From Candidatus Kuenenia stuttgartensis (GTDB lineage Bacteria; Planctomycetota; UBA1135; UBA2386): a DNA stretch of 12,840 nucleotides. This document shows, piece by piece, positions 1 through 7,261 of the stretch. Under the pieces are notes generated by a model. The model saw nothing but the letters and a program-made list of their open reading frames with translations, was not told the DNA's origin and did no database searches. Position numbers and translations under genes: made by a program. The stretch lies in NCBI GenBank assembly GCA_945861365.1, contig CAMAUH010000061.1:1-12840 (forward strand), read 5' to 3'. Positions within the stretch are counted from its first letter, which is position 1. Each line of letters begins with the position of its first letter.

Positions 1-1996
1 GCGACGATGCGATCGCCTCGTCGTCGCCCCCGAGCATGATCATGGCATCGCCGATGCGGTTCGGCTTCGGCTTGCGCACCAGGGTCGCCTGGTAGGTCCC
101 GGGCACGAGCACTGCGAAGGTCGCGATGCCGTGTTCGTCAGTGGTCTGCTCGTGCCGGTCCCCGTCGTCGCCGTCGACGACGAGGCGCACCGGGCTGCCG
201 GCCAGTGCCGCGCCGTCGCTGCCGAGTACGGTGATCTCGGCGCGGCCAGGCACGCGCAGCTTCACCGTCGATTCGGTCGTGCCGCTGCGCGGCAGCGTGC
301 AGCGCACGGGCTCGGCCGGGGCGAACTCGGCATGCGTCGCGGCGACCATGACGTCGCCGGCCGCGAGCCCGGCGATCTCGACGACGCCGTTCTCGTCGGT
401 GGTGCCCCTGCCGAGCTCCATGCCGTCGATCAGCACTGGCCCGGAGGTGTCGCTGCTGGCCTCGACGCGGCGCGAGAAGCCGACGCGGGCGCCGCCGGGG
501 CCGCCGGACACCGGCACGTTGCCGAGCGTGACCAAGGCCTTGGCGACGGGTTTGCCGGCATCGTCGACGACGGTGACCTTCGCGACGGCGCCACGGTCGG
601 CGAGCAGGCGCACGCCCTTCGTCGTCTGCGCGGCGATCACGTTCACGCCGGCCTGGCGCGCCGGGCGGTGCGCCCTGCCGGTCGCGACGATCGTCGCGGC
701 GCCCGGGCGCACGCCTTCGAGTCGGAACGAACCATCCGCCGCGGTCTTGGCGCCGCCGCGCCCGGGGATCTGCAGGCCGTCGAGGTCCTCGAGCACCATC
801 GAGTCGACTTCGGGCATGCCCGCGGTCTGCGCTCGCACGCTGCTGCCTTCGATCGGCTTGCCCTCCGCGTCGACCAACACGCCTTCGACCGCGCCGAAGC
901 GCTCGACGCGCAGCACCAGGTCGCCGGTGCCCACTTTCACGTCGCTCGCCATCGCCGAGCTGTGGCCGGGGCCGAACGCGCGCACGGTCGCCGTCTCGTC
1001 CGAAAGGCCCGACAGCGTGAAGTAGCCGTTGCCGTCGGTCGTGGTCGCCTCGTCGGGAGCGAAGCGTTCGATGCTGACGCCGCCGCGCGCTTCGGTGCGC
1101 TTGCTGCCGACCTTGAAGTCGGCGACGCCGATGCCGCGTTCGTCGACGACCTGCCCGGCGATCGCGTTGCCCGGCTTCACCACCAGCACGAGGTCGCTGC
1201 GGTCCTCCTCTTCGGCGAGCGTCACCTCGAGCGTGGTCGGCAGGAACTTGCCCGACGCCGTGCGCACCGACCACTTGCCGGGCTGCAGCTTGCGGATCGT
1301 GAACGTGCCATCGCTGCCGGTCTTGGTGGTGTTGGTGTTGAACGACAGCACGTCTCGCGAGGCGCCGACCTTGGCGTCGGCGACCGGCTTGCCGGCCTGG
1401 TCCTGCACGACGCCGCGCAGCGTGTTGGCGCGCAGCGTCTTCACGTCGCCGAGGTCCTGGTCGCCCTGCTTGCCCGACACGCGCGGCGACTCCTGCACGA
1501 ACACGACGTCGTCGGCCAGCAGTTCGAGCGCGCCAGCGTGGTTGGCGGCCAGCGGGATCGCGAAGCGGCCGTCGGCGCCGGTGGTCCAGCTCGGCTGCTT
1601 GCCGTCGCGCGGCCGGTCAGGGTCCGGCATGTCGAAGACGAGGTCGCCGTCGAGCGGCCAGGACTGGCAGGTCAGCGCGGTGTTCGCCCGCGGCGCCCCG
1701 GCCTTGTCGACCAGCCGGCCGCGCACCATCACGTTGGCGCTGGCAGCGCCGGTGGCCGGGGTGGCCTCGGACCGTTCCGCGGTGGTGGTGTCCGTCCCGG
1801 CCTGCTTCTGCAACGCCTCGGCGGTCAGCTGGCCCGCGACCGGCGCCGCGGCCGGCTGCTCGGGCTTTGCCGTCGCCGGGGCCGAGGTCGACGGGTTGGC
1901 GGGCAGCGTCGCGTCCCCGTCGCCGCCGAACAGCAACCAGGCGAGCAGAGCGAGGCAGGGGATCGCGAGCAGCGCGACGAGGGGCGTTCGATTCAT
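1..1996 (-). CDS. Membrane-anchored protein with tandem carboxypeptidase-regulatory-like (Ig/prealbumin-like) domains, C-terminus cut by the window edge
   Basis: 665 codons are visible from an ATG at 1996 and the frame is open to base 1, so the C-terminus is missing. Residues 1-25 (MNRTPLVALLAIPCLALLAW...) form a signal peptide or signal anchor. A low-complexity Ala/Pro/Thr linker follows to about residue 85. At least six beta-sandwich repeats then start near residues 88, 191, 277, 368, 470 and 580. Each has the CarboxypepD_reg pattern: a V-x-G-x-V strand, D-x-x-G-x-P, a later T-D-x-x-G-x-F turn, and a closing L-x-x-G. Examples are GVVQDQAGKPVADAKV and GVLVDAEGKPIEGSSVRA. No protease catalytic domain is visible. 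Known for the family: such modules are structural, often on secreted or cell-surface proteins. I infer an envelope-anchored surface protein of unknown ligand. It is transcribed divergently from the M24 peptidase gene. The coding frame is supported by the domain periodicity. Confidence 0.85.
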   Translation of the reverse strand, partial: MNRTPLVALLAIPCLALLAWLLFGGDGDATLPANPSTSAPATAKPEQPAAAPVAGQLTAEALQKQAGTDTTTAERSEATPATGAASANVMVRGRLVDKAGAPRANTALTCQSWPLDGDLVFDMPDPDRPRDGKQPSWTTGADGRFAIPLAANHAGALELLADDVVFVQESPRVSGKQGDQDLGDVKTLRANTLRGVVQDQAGKPVADAKVGASRDVLSFNTNTTKTGSDGTFTIRKLQPGKWSVRTASGKFLPTTLEVTLAEEEDRSDLVLVVKPGNAIAGQVVDERGIGVADFKVGSKRTEARGGVSIERFAPDEATTTDGNGYFTLSGLSDETATVRAFGPGHSSAMASDVKVGTGDLVLRVERFGAVEGVLVDAEGKPIEGSSVRAQTAGMPEVDSMVLEDLDGLQIPGRGGAKTAADGSFRLEGVRPGAATIVATGRAHRPARQAGVNVIAAQTTKGVRLLADRGAVAKVTVVDDAGKPVAKALVTLGNVPVSGGPGGARVGFSRRVEASSDTSGPVLIDGMELGRGTTDENGVVEIAGLAAGDVMVAATHAEFAPAEPVRCTLPRSGTTESTVKLRVPGRAEITVLGSDGAALAGSPVRLVVDGDDGDRHEQTTDEHGIATFAVLVPGTYQATLVRKPKPNRIGDAMIMLGGDDEAIASS

Positions 1997-2045
1997 CGGG
2001 GGCTTTCGGAGTGGCGCGCCAAGACGGAGCGTCTGCCGGCTAACT

Positions 2046-2076
2046 CCCACAGGGACCAGGACATGGTGCCTGTGGG
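2046..2076. promoter_or_regulatory. 31-bp imperfect palindrome in the divergent promoter region
   Basis: The arms CCCACAGG (2046-2053) and CCTGTGGG (2069-2076) pair perfectly. Inside them, ACCA (2055-2058) pairs with TGGT (2064-2067). This gives 12 of 13 pairs with one G/G mismatch and a 5-nt centre. It lies in the 129-bp gap between two divergent start codons, where a terminator is not expected. It could be an operator or a 5'-leader hairpin. A second, perfect 10-bp palindrome ATGCGCGCAT follows at 2080-2089. No convincing -35/-10 pair was identified. Confidence 0.45.
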
Positions 2077-2125
2077 CCGATGCGCGCATGCGTCGGGCGG
2101 CCGCGCACCCTACTCTCGCGCGGCC

Positions 2126-3535
2126 ATGTTGACCTCGAAACACCATGCGACCCGCCGCGCCGAGTTCCTTGCCGCCATCGACACCCCCGTGCTGTTGATG
2201 GCTGGCGGTTGGCTCTCCCGCAACTACCCGGCGAACTGGCACCCGTTCCGCGCCGACAGCTCGTTCCTGTTCTTCTTCCCGCACGCCGAGCCCAACGCGG
2301 CCGCGCTGTTCGATCCCAAGGATCGTTCGGTGACGCTGTTCCTCGACGAGCGCACGCCGGCCGACGCGCTGTGGCATGGCGCGGTCCCGGGCTTCGCCGA
2401 CCTGAAGAAGGCGATCGGTGTCGACGCGGTGATGAAGCGCACCGACCTGGCCGCGGTGGTGAAGAAGAAGGTCGGCAAGCGTGCCGTGCGCTCGGTCGCG
2501 GTCGCCGATCCGCGTGCCACCGCCGAAGCGGCGGCGATCACCGGCGAGCCCCTCGATTTCCATGACGTGCAGCGCATCGGCGATGGCCAACTGCTGCTGA
2601 CGATCGCCCGCTTGCGCAACCACAAGACCGCCGAGGAGCTGTCCGAGATGCGGGCCGCAGTGGCGGTGACGCGGCAGGCGCACACGTTGGCGATGGCGCA
2701 GACGCGCGCCGGCATCCGCGAGCAGGACCTGGTCGGCGCGGTGGTCGGCACGTTCAGCAAGCACGGCTGCGTCGAGGCCTACAACACGATCCTGTCGGTG
2801 CGCGGCGAGGTGCTGCACAACCACGCGCACGGCAACGTGCTGCTCGAGAACGACCTCGTGCTGCTCGATGCCGGCGCCGAACGGCCGAGCGGCTACTGCG
2901 CCGACGTGACCCGCACCTGGCCGGTGGGCGGCCGGTTCACGCCGGAGGCGCGCGACATCTACGACATCGTGCTCGACGCCGAACAGGCCGCGATCGCCGC
3001 GGTGAAGCCCGGGGTGCGCTACCGCGAGATCCACATGCACGCTGCGCGCGTGCTCGCCGACGGCCTGGTGCAGCTGCGGCTGATGCATGGCGACCCCGAC
3101 GAGCTGGTCGCGAACGGCGCGCACGCGATGTTCTTCCCGCACGGCGTCGGCCACCTGCTCGGCCTCGACGTGCACGACATGGAGGCGTTCGGCGACCGCA
3201 TCGCGTACGGCAAGGGCCGCACGCGCAGCACGCAGTTCGGCACCGCCTACCTGCGGCTCGACCTCGACCTCGAACCCGGCATGTGCGTGACGATCGAGCC
3301 CGGCATCTACTTCGTGCCGGCCATCCTGCGCGACGCCGCGTTCCGCAAGCAGTTCAAGGGCCAGGTCGACTTCGCGCGCGCGGAGGAGTTCCTGCGCATG
3401 CACAGCGGGCGCGGCTTCGGTGGCATCCGCATCGAAGACGATGTCCTCTGCACCGAGTCGGGCGCCGAGGTGCTGTCCGCGTCGATCCCGAAGGAACGGC
3501 TCGCGCTCGAAGCCCTGGTCGGCAGCGGCGCCTGA
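2126..3535 (+). CDS. Xaa-Pro aminopeptidase / prolidase-like M24B metallopeptidase
   Basis: 469 aa. The N-terminal part (about residues 5-135, HATRRAEFLAAIDTPVLLMA onwards) matches the aminopeptidase P N-domain, and about 180-460 is the M24 pita-bread catalytic domain. All five dinuclear-metal ligands are visible: D248 (VLLDAG), D260 (CADVTRTWP), H343 (HGVGHLLGLDVHD), E391 (TIEPGIYF) and E437 (IRIEDDVL). The enzyme removes an N-terminal residue preceding proline, or splits Xaa-Pro dipeptides. It has no signal peptide, so it should act in the cytoplasm. The segment before E391 plus the insert after it resembles the prolidase-like bacterial subgroup, so aminopeptidase P versus prolidase specificity is open. 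The ATG at 2126 begins the family homology. An upstream in-frame ATG at 2063 falls inside the palindrome, and the frame stays open far upstream only as an antisense shadow. The gene ends 3 bp from the convergent anti-sigma gene. Confidence 0.92.
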   Translation: MLTSKHHATRRAEFLAAIDTPVLLMAGGWLSRNYPANWHPFRADSSFLFFFPHAEPNAAALFDPKDRSVTLFLDERTPADALWHGAVPGFADLKKAIGVDAVMKRTDLAAVVKKKVGKRAVRSVAVADPRATAEAAAITGEPLDFHDVQRIGDGQLLLTIARLRNHKTAEELSEMRAAVAVTRQAHTLAMAQTRAGIREQDLVGAVVGTFSKHGCVEAYNTILSVRGEVLHNHAHGNVLLENDLVLLDAGAERPSGYCADVTRTWPVGGRFTPEARDIYDIVLDAEQAAIAAVKPGVRYREIHMHAARVLADGLVQLRLMHGDPDELVANGAHAMFFPHGVGHLLGLDVHDMEAFGDRIAYGKGRTRSTQFGTAYLRLDLDLEPGMCVTIEPGIYFVPAILRDAAFRKQFKGQVDFARAEEFLRMHSGRGFGGIRIEDDVLCTESGAEVLSASIPKERLALEALVGSGA

Positions 3536-3538
3536 GCC

Positions 3539-4282
3539 TCAGCGGCTCGGGAAGGCGAGCAGCCGCGCTTCGGGGAACTGCTGCGACAGCTGCGGCCAGA
3601 ACGCCGCCTGATCGCCCTTGCCGACCAGCGCGTCGATCGCGGCCAGCTGGTCGGCGCGCAGCGGCTCCGGCGTGGCGATGACCAGCAGTTGCTGCGGGGC
3701 CGTGTTCGGCGCGACATCGAAGTCGAGCAGCTCGGCGGCCGGGATGCGGTGGTCGCCGGCGGGCAGCGGGAAGGTCACGCCGTAGGTCGGCAACGGGGCG
3801 CTGGCGTCGGGCAGCAGCCGCTTGCCGGTGCCGGCGCCGAGCTCCCAGATCGCGACCCAGCGCGGATCGGCGACGCGCAGCGTCATGGCGAAGCGCAGGC
3901 CGGCTTCGGCGCGCAGGCCGCCTTCCACCGGGTAGCTGTGCACGCCGAGGTTGGTCAGGCCGTGCGCCGCCGGCCACAGCGTCAGCGCCGCGAGCACGGC
4001 CGCGGCGAGGGCGGCGACGCCGAGCGCTGGCCACACCGGGAAACGGCGCACCGGGGCGGTGCTGCGCGCTGGTCCGCCCTGCAGCAGGCGCCAGGTCGCG
4101 CTGCGCAGGCGTTCCCGCTCGGCTGCGGGTGCTACCGCTTGCGATGCGAGCAGGGTCTCGAAGGCGCCGAGTTCGGCGAGTTGCTTGCGACAGTTCGCGC
4201 AGGTGGCGACGTGGGTCGCCACATCGGGCAGGGCCGCGCCTTCGGCATACGCCAACAGGTGTTCCGGGGCAGGGCAGTTCAC
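3539..4282 (-). CDS. Zinc-finger (ZAS-type) transmembrane anti-sigma factor
   Basis: 247 aa from a GTG start at 4282 that overlaps the TGA of the sigma gene (GTGA), so the two are translationally coupled. The N-terminus carries C3, H24, C28 and C31, the H-x3-C-x2-C signature of zinc-binding anti-sigma domains (THVATCANCRKQL). A cytoplasmic helical linker follows. One membrane helix lies at about residues 83-103 (WPALGVAALAAAVLAALTLW). About 140 residues are then outside the inner membrane. That C-terminal part (LRFAMTLRVADPRWVAIWEL, then LPAGDHRIPA) has a beta-rich pattern reminiscent of DUF4384-type sandwiches; this is a weak resemblance. Inferred role: it sequesters the adjacent ECF sigma factor at the membrane until a signal releases it. 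The stop lies 3 bp from the convergent peptidase stop. Longer readings of this frame upstream of 4282 run antisense-like through the sigma gene and are not supported. Confidence 0.85.
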   Translation of the reverse strand: MNCPAPEHLLAYAEGAALPDVATHVATCANCRKQLAELGAFETLLASQAVAPAAERERLRSATWRLLQGGPARSTAPVRRFPVWPALGVAALAAAVLAALTLWPAAHGLTNLGVHSYPVEGGLRAEAGLRFAMTLRVADPRWVAIWELGAGTGKRLLPDASAPLPTYGVTFPLPAGDHRIPAAELLDFDVAPNTAPQQLLVIATPEPLRADQLAAIDALVGKGDQAAFWPQLSQQFPEARLLAFPSR

Positions 4283-4902
4283 AGCAGGTCTCCGGGGCCG
4301 TCGAAGCCCTTGGTCAGCAGGCAGTCCCGCAAGCGCCGCACGAGGCGGAAGACCGCCTGCGCGACCGCATTGGCGTTGCTGTCGACGCGGGCGGCCACCT
4401 CGGTGAGATCGAGCCCGCCGAGGAAACGATGTTCGAACACCGCCTGCTCGCGCGGCGGCAGGCCCGCGGCACAGGCGCGCAGGGCTTCCCAGAAGGCCAT
4501 GCGGTCCCCTGGTTCGTCGTGGTGCACCACGACCACGTGCTCGGTCACGATGCCCGAGCGGCGTTCGCGGCGGCGCCACGAACGCAGCTGGTCGCGCACC
4601 TGCCAGCCGAGGTAGCCGGCGAAGCTCGTGCGCAGGCGCCCGGTCAGGTCGGGCAGCTGCTGCAGCAGGCGCAACACCAGGTCCTGCCAGAACTCCTCGA
4701 AGTCGGCCCCGGCGCGCACTCCGGCGCGCAGCGCGACCTTGCGCACGAAGCCGGAGTAGTGGTCGAGCAGCGTGGTGCCAGCCTCGACGTCGCCATCGCG
4801 CCAACGCGCCAGCAGGTCGCGATCGCGCTGCAGTGCGGCGGCCGAGGCCGTCTCCTCTCCAGGTGCTGGCAGCGGCGGATTGCTGCGATCCGAGATCGAC
4901 AC
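4279..4902 (-). CDS. ECF-type RNA polymerase sigma factor (sigma-70 family)
   Basis: About 207 aa with the two-domain ECF layout. Region 2 is at about residues 30-115: LLARWRDGDVEAGTTLLDHY, FEEFWQDLVLRLLQQL, and the basic stretch QVRDQLRSWRRRERR. Region 4 is at about 148-195: LPPREQAVFEHRFLGGLDLTEVAARV, split here as LPPREQAVFEHRFL then the helix-turn-helix GLDLTEVAARVDSNANAVAQ. It directs RNA polymerase to a regulon, probably under control of the overlapping anti-sigma factor. The start is uncertain. GTG at 4902 gives a normal ECF length, and no in-frame ATG/GTG lies closely upstream. The frame stays open much further upstream but runs through the opposite-strand EI24 gene. No clear Shine-Dalgarno was seen. 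The 4903-5106 gap is the divergent promoter region, GC-rich, without a confident ECF-type promoter. The family is clear; the ECF group was not assigned. Confidence 0.87.
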   Translation of the reverse strand: MSISDRSNPPLPAPGEETASAAALQRDRDLLARWRDGDVEAGTTLLDHYSGFVRKVALRAGVRAGADFEEFWQDLVLRLLQQLPDLTGRLRTSFAGYLGWQVRDQLRSWRRRERRSGIVTEHVVVVHHDEPGDRMAFWEALRACAAGLPPREQAVFEHRFLGGLDLTEVAARVDSNANAVAQAVFRLVRRLRDCLLTKGFDGPGDLL

Positions 4903-5106
4903 GGAGCAGAACCATACCGTGCGACCACGGCGCGCGGCGCCTCGCGCCGGGGCGCGGGTCCGGCTGGCGTGCGGGCGGATGCGGAGTCGTGATGGCACGG
5001 GGCGGCAAGGGCCACGGCTGCCCGCGGTCTTACGGCGGCCCTCACGGCGCGCGCCGGTATGTTGGTCCGCCGCGCCACGCCCACCGCATGGCGCGTTCCC
5101 ACCCGG

Positions 5107-5784
5107 ATGCTCCGCGCCAGCCTGCTCGCCTTCGGTGACCTGTTCGCTCCACGCATCGCCACCCTGTTGGGGGCCACGGTGCTGTTGAGCCTCGCCACCT
5201 TCTTCATGGTCTGGTGGGGCATCGACTGGGCGGTCGCTGTCTGGCTGCCCGACATCGGCTCCTGGTCCGGCTGGCTGAGCTGGCTCGGGGCGATGCTGAC
5301 CTTCGTGCTGGCCTGGTTCCTGTTCCCGATGGTCGCGAGCGTGTTCCTGGCCTTGTTCCTCGAACCCGTCGCCGCGGCAGTCGAGGCCCGCCACTACCCG
5401 GGGCTCGGGCGGGCGCCCGGCCTGCCGCTGCTGTCGGCGCTGGCGGCCATGCTGCGCTTGCTGGGGCTGGTCGTGGTCTGCAACCTCGCGTTGCTCTTGG
5501 TGCTGTTCGTGTTCCCGGTCGCCTATCCAGCGGCCTGGCTGGTGGGGAACGGCTGGCTGCTCGGCCGCGAGTACTTCGAGCTGGTCGGCCTGCGCCGGTT
5601 GTCGCCGGTGCAGGCGCGGCAACTGCAGGCCAAGCGCGGTGGTGAAGTGCTCGCCGCGGGCATCGTGATCGTGCTGCTGTCGACGTTGCCGGTGTTCAAC
5701 CTGGTGGTGCCGGTGTTCGCCACGGCGCTGATGGTGCACCGCCACACGGCGTGGCGGGCCAAGGCTCAATCCATCGGCGGATAG
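5107..5784 (+). CDS. EI24 / CysZ-like integral membrane protein
   Basis: 225 aa from ATG 5107; an in-frame ATG at 5059 would add 16 residues (MLVRRATPTAWRVPTR). The shorter start places the typical short N-terminus (MLRASLLAFGDLF) directly before the first membrane helix. Four hydrophobic blocks are visible at about residues 16-40, 53-82, 112-150 and 183-210. The motif REYFELVGLRRL in the third quarter and the loop LFLEPVAAAVEARHYP are characteristic of the EI24 family, which includes the sulfate transporter CysZ. No sulfur-assimilation gene is adjacent, so a sulfate role is not supported; I call it only an EI24-family inner-membrane protein. It is divergent from the sigma factor gene. Its 3' end overlaps the convergent universal-stress gene by 19 bp. 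No strong ribosome binding site is visible for either start. Confidence 0.82.
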   Translation: MLRASLLAFGDLFAPRIATLLGATVLLSLATFFMVWWGIDWAVAVWLPDIGSWSGWLSWLGAMLTFVLAWFLFPMVASVFLALFLEPVAAAVEARHYPGLGRAPGLPLLSALAAMLRLLGLVVVCNLALLLVLFVFPVAYPAAWLVGNGWLLGREYFELVGLRRLSPVQARQLQAKRGGEVLAAGIVIVLLSTLPVFNLVVPVFATALMVHRHTAWRAKAQSIGG

Positions 5785-6200
5785 AGCAGCACCGGCACCC
5801 GCGCGTGGCGCACGACCTGTTCGGCGACCGAGCCGAGCAGCAGGCGTCGCAGGCCGGTGCGGCCGTGCGTCGCCATCGCCAGCAAGTCCGGCTTCGCGGT
5901 GTTGGCGTGCTGCACGATCGCGCGCGGCACGTCGGCGGCTTCCAGCAGCAGTGTGTGCACGCGGACGTCGCTGCCGAACTGCGCCTTGCAGCGATCGAGT
6001 TCCTGCTGTTGGTCGCGCCGCAGCTGCGAGCGGTCGGGGCCGACGGCGAGCAGGCCGCCGGCGACGGGCTCGAACACGACGTCCTCGAGCACGCTGAGCA
6101 GCGTGATCTCGAGACCGAGCCGTTTCGCCAGTTCCTTCACGGGAGCGAAGGCGCGTTGCGATTCCGCCGAGAGATCGGTCGTCAGGATGATGCCGGCCAT
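5766..6200 (-). CDS. Universal stress protein, UspA family, single domain
   Basis: 144 aa, the usual length of a single Usp domain. It opens with the family strand and acidic turn (GIILTTDLSAESQRAF; D9 is the usual nucleotide-site aspartate). It ends with ATHGRTGLRRLLLGSVAEQV and a VPVLLY strand. The ATP-binding motif G-x2-G-x9-G-(S/T) is present from G113 to G123-S124, but the first glycine is A110. It is therefore likely, but not certainly, an ATP-binding Usp. Such cytoplasmic proteins help survival under starvation, oxidative or energy stress. The ATG at 6200 has a good GAGGA ribosome binding site 6 nt upstream. The 3' end overlaps the opposite-strand EI24 gene by 19 bp. It follows the dehydratase gene on the same strand after a 104-bp gap, so it may have its own promoter. 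Confidence 0.93.
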   Translation of the reverse strand: MAGIILTTDLSAESQRAFAPVKELAKRLGLEITLLSVLEDVVFEPVAGGLLAVGPDRSQLRRDQQQELDRCKAQFGSDVRVHTLLLEAADVPRAIVQHANTAKPDLLAMATHGRTGLRRLLLGSVAEQVVRHARVPVLLYPPMD

Positions 6201-6206
6201 GTGCGT

Positions 6207-6211
6207 TCCTC
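6207..6211 (-). promoter_or_regulatory. Shine-Dalgarno of the universal stress protein gene
   Basis: GAGGA on the minus strand, 6 nt before the ATG at 6200, supports that start. A short inverted repeat (GGCCG 6212-6216 / CGGCC 6222-6226, 5-nt loop) sits immediately upstream and could fold in the leader, though in this GC content it may be chance. Confidence 0.6.
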
Positions 6212-6304
6212 GGCCGATGTGCGGCCATCACGCTTCATGCAGCCTGCGCCATTGCGGGACCATGCTCCATCCGGCCCAGCGTCAGGGGGCCGAGGTCGTA
6301 GCGC

Positions 6305-7240
6305 TCAGCGCGGCAGCCAGGCGAAGTCGGTGTTGCCGCCGCTGAGGATCATGCCGACGCGCTTGCCGCGCAGTTCGGGCGCGATCGCGCGCAAGGCCGC
6401 CAGCACGGTCGCCGAACTCGGCTCGACGACGAGCTTCATGCGCTGCAGGAAGAACAGGGCGCCGTCGACCATGGCCTGCTCGTCGACGGTGACGATGCGC
6501 ACGCGGTGTTGCACGAGCAGCGCGAAGTTGGGTTCGCCCAAGCCCGTCATCAGCCCGTCGCCCCACGACTTCGCGTTGTCGACGCGCGGTTGGCGAACAC
6601 CGGTCGCCAGCGAGCGGGCGGCGTCGTCGACGGCCTTCGGTTCGGCGCCGAGCATCGCGGCCTGCGGGCGCAGCGCGCGCATGACGACGGCGGTGCCGGC
6701 GCACAGGCCGCCGCCGCCGACCGGCACGATGACGGCGTCGAGGTCGGGGATGTCCTCGAGCAGTTCGAGCGCCGCGGTGCCTTGGCCGGCGATGACGAAC
6801 GCGTTCTCGAACGGATGCACCATCGCCATGCTGCGCTGCTGCTGCAGGCGCGCGCTGGTGGCGTCGCGTTCGGTGGCCTTGCACAGCACGATCTCGGCGC
6901 CGTAGCCGCGCACGGCGTCGATCTTCACGCGCGGTGCCGTGTCCGGCATCACGACGAGGCAGGGAATGCCGCGCTTCGCGGCCGCGTAGGCCAGTGCGGC
7001 GCCGTGGTTGCCGCTGCTGTGCGTGATGACGCCGCGCGCGGCTGCCGCGTCATCGAGCGCCATCACCGCGTTGCAGGCGCCGCGCGCCTTGAACGCGCCG
7101 ACCTTCTGCAGGTTCTCGCACTTGGCGAACACCTGCGCGCCGAGCTCGCGGTCGAGCGTCGCGGAGGTCATGACGGGCGTGCGATGCACGTGGCCGCGGA
7201 TGCGTTCGGCAGCGGCGCGGATGTCGGCGAGCGTGGTCAC
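6305..7240 (-). CDS. PLP-dependent threonine/serine dehydratase or serine racemase-like enzyme (fold type II)
   Basis: 311 aa from a GTG at 7240, preceded by a perfect GGAGG seven bases upstream. The longer ATG reading (7285) starts inside a terminator-like hairpin and is rejected. Visible fold-type II elements are K51 in ENLQKVGAFKARGA (Schiff-base lysine), SSGNHG at 75-80 (substrate/PLP loop), the glycine-rich phosphate loop VGGGG at 174-178, EPSSA at 273-277, and SGGN at 300-303. E200 and D206 (AEPKAVDDA) match the divalent-metal site of serine racemases and metal-activated dehydratases. There is no C-terminal ACT regulatory domain, so it is the short catabolic/racemase type rather than the feedback-inhibited IlvA. 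Expected reaction: L-threonine or L-serine to 2-oxobutyrate or pyruvate plus ammonia, or serine racemisation. Substrate is not decided by sequence. It lies downstream of the glycosidase with an intervening hairpin. Confidence 0.93.
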   Translation of the reverse strand: MTTLADIRAAAERIRGHVHRTPVMTSATLDRELGAQVFAKCENLQKVGAFKARGACNAVMALDDAAAARGVITHSSGNHGAALAYAAAKRGIPCLVVMPDTAPRVKIDAVRGYGAEIVLCKATERDATSARLQQQRSMAMVHPFENAFVIAGQGTAALELLEDIPDLDAVIVPVGGGGLCAGTAVVMRALRPQAAMLGAEPKAVDDAARSLATGVRQPRVDNAKSWGDGLMTGLGEPNFALLVQHRVRIVTVDEQAMVDGALFFLQRMKLVVEPSSATVLAALRAIAPELRGKRVGMILSGGNTDFAWLPR

Positions 7241-7247
7241 GAAGAGG

Positions 7248-7252
7248 CCTCC
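7248..7252 (-). promoter_or_regulatory. Strong Shine-Dalgarno fixing the GTG start of the dehydratase
   Basis: GGAGG on the minus strand with a 7-nt spacer to the GTG at 7240. It is the clearest ribosome binding site in the window and decides between that GTG and the longer ATG reading at 7285. Confidence 0.75.
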
Positions 7253-7261
7253 GGAAACACC

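Noticed and set aside
131..2125. Long upstream extension of the M24 peptidase frame
   Set aside because: It is the opposite-strand shadow of the repeat-domain protein gene; the peptidase homology begins at 2126 and the antisense product is Arg/Ala-rich without domain features.
4283..5008. Upstream extension of the anti-sigma frame, including an ATG-led version
   Set aside because: It overlaps the sigma-factor coding region in another frame; the GTG at 4282 places the zinc-finger motif at the normal N-terminal position.
5059..5106. Earlier ATG for the EI24-like gene
   Set aside because: It is possible but adds an Arg-rich, unconserved-looking leader. The ATG at 5107 gives the family's usual N-terminus; kept only as an alternative.
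4903..6231. Upstream extension of the sigma-factor frame
   Set aside because: It passes antisense through the EI24-like and universal-stress genes and would give a 650-residue protein with a His/Gln/Arg-rich nonsense N-terminus.
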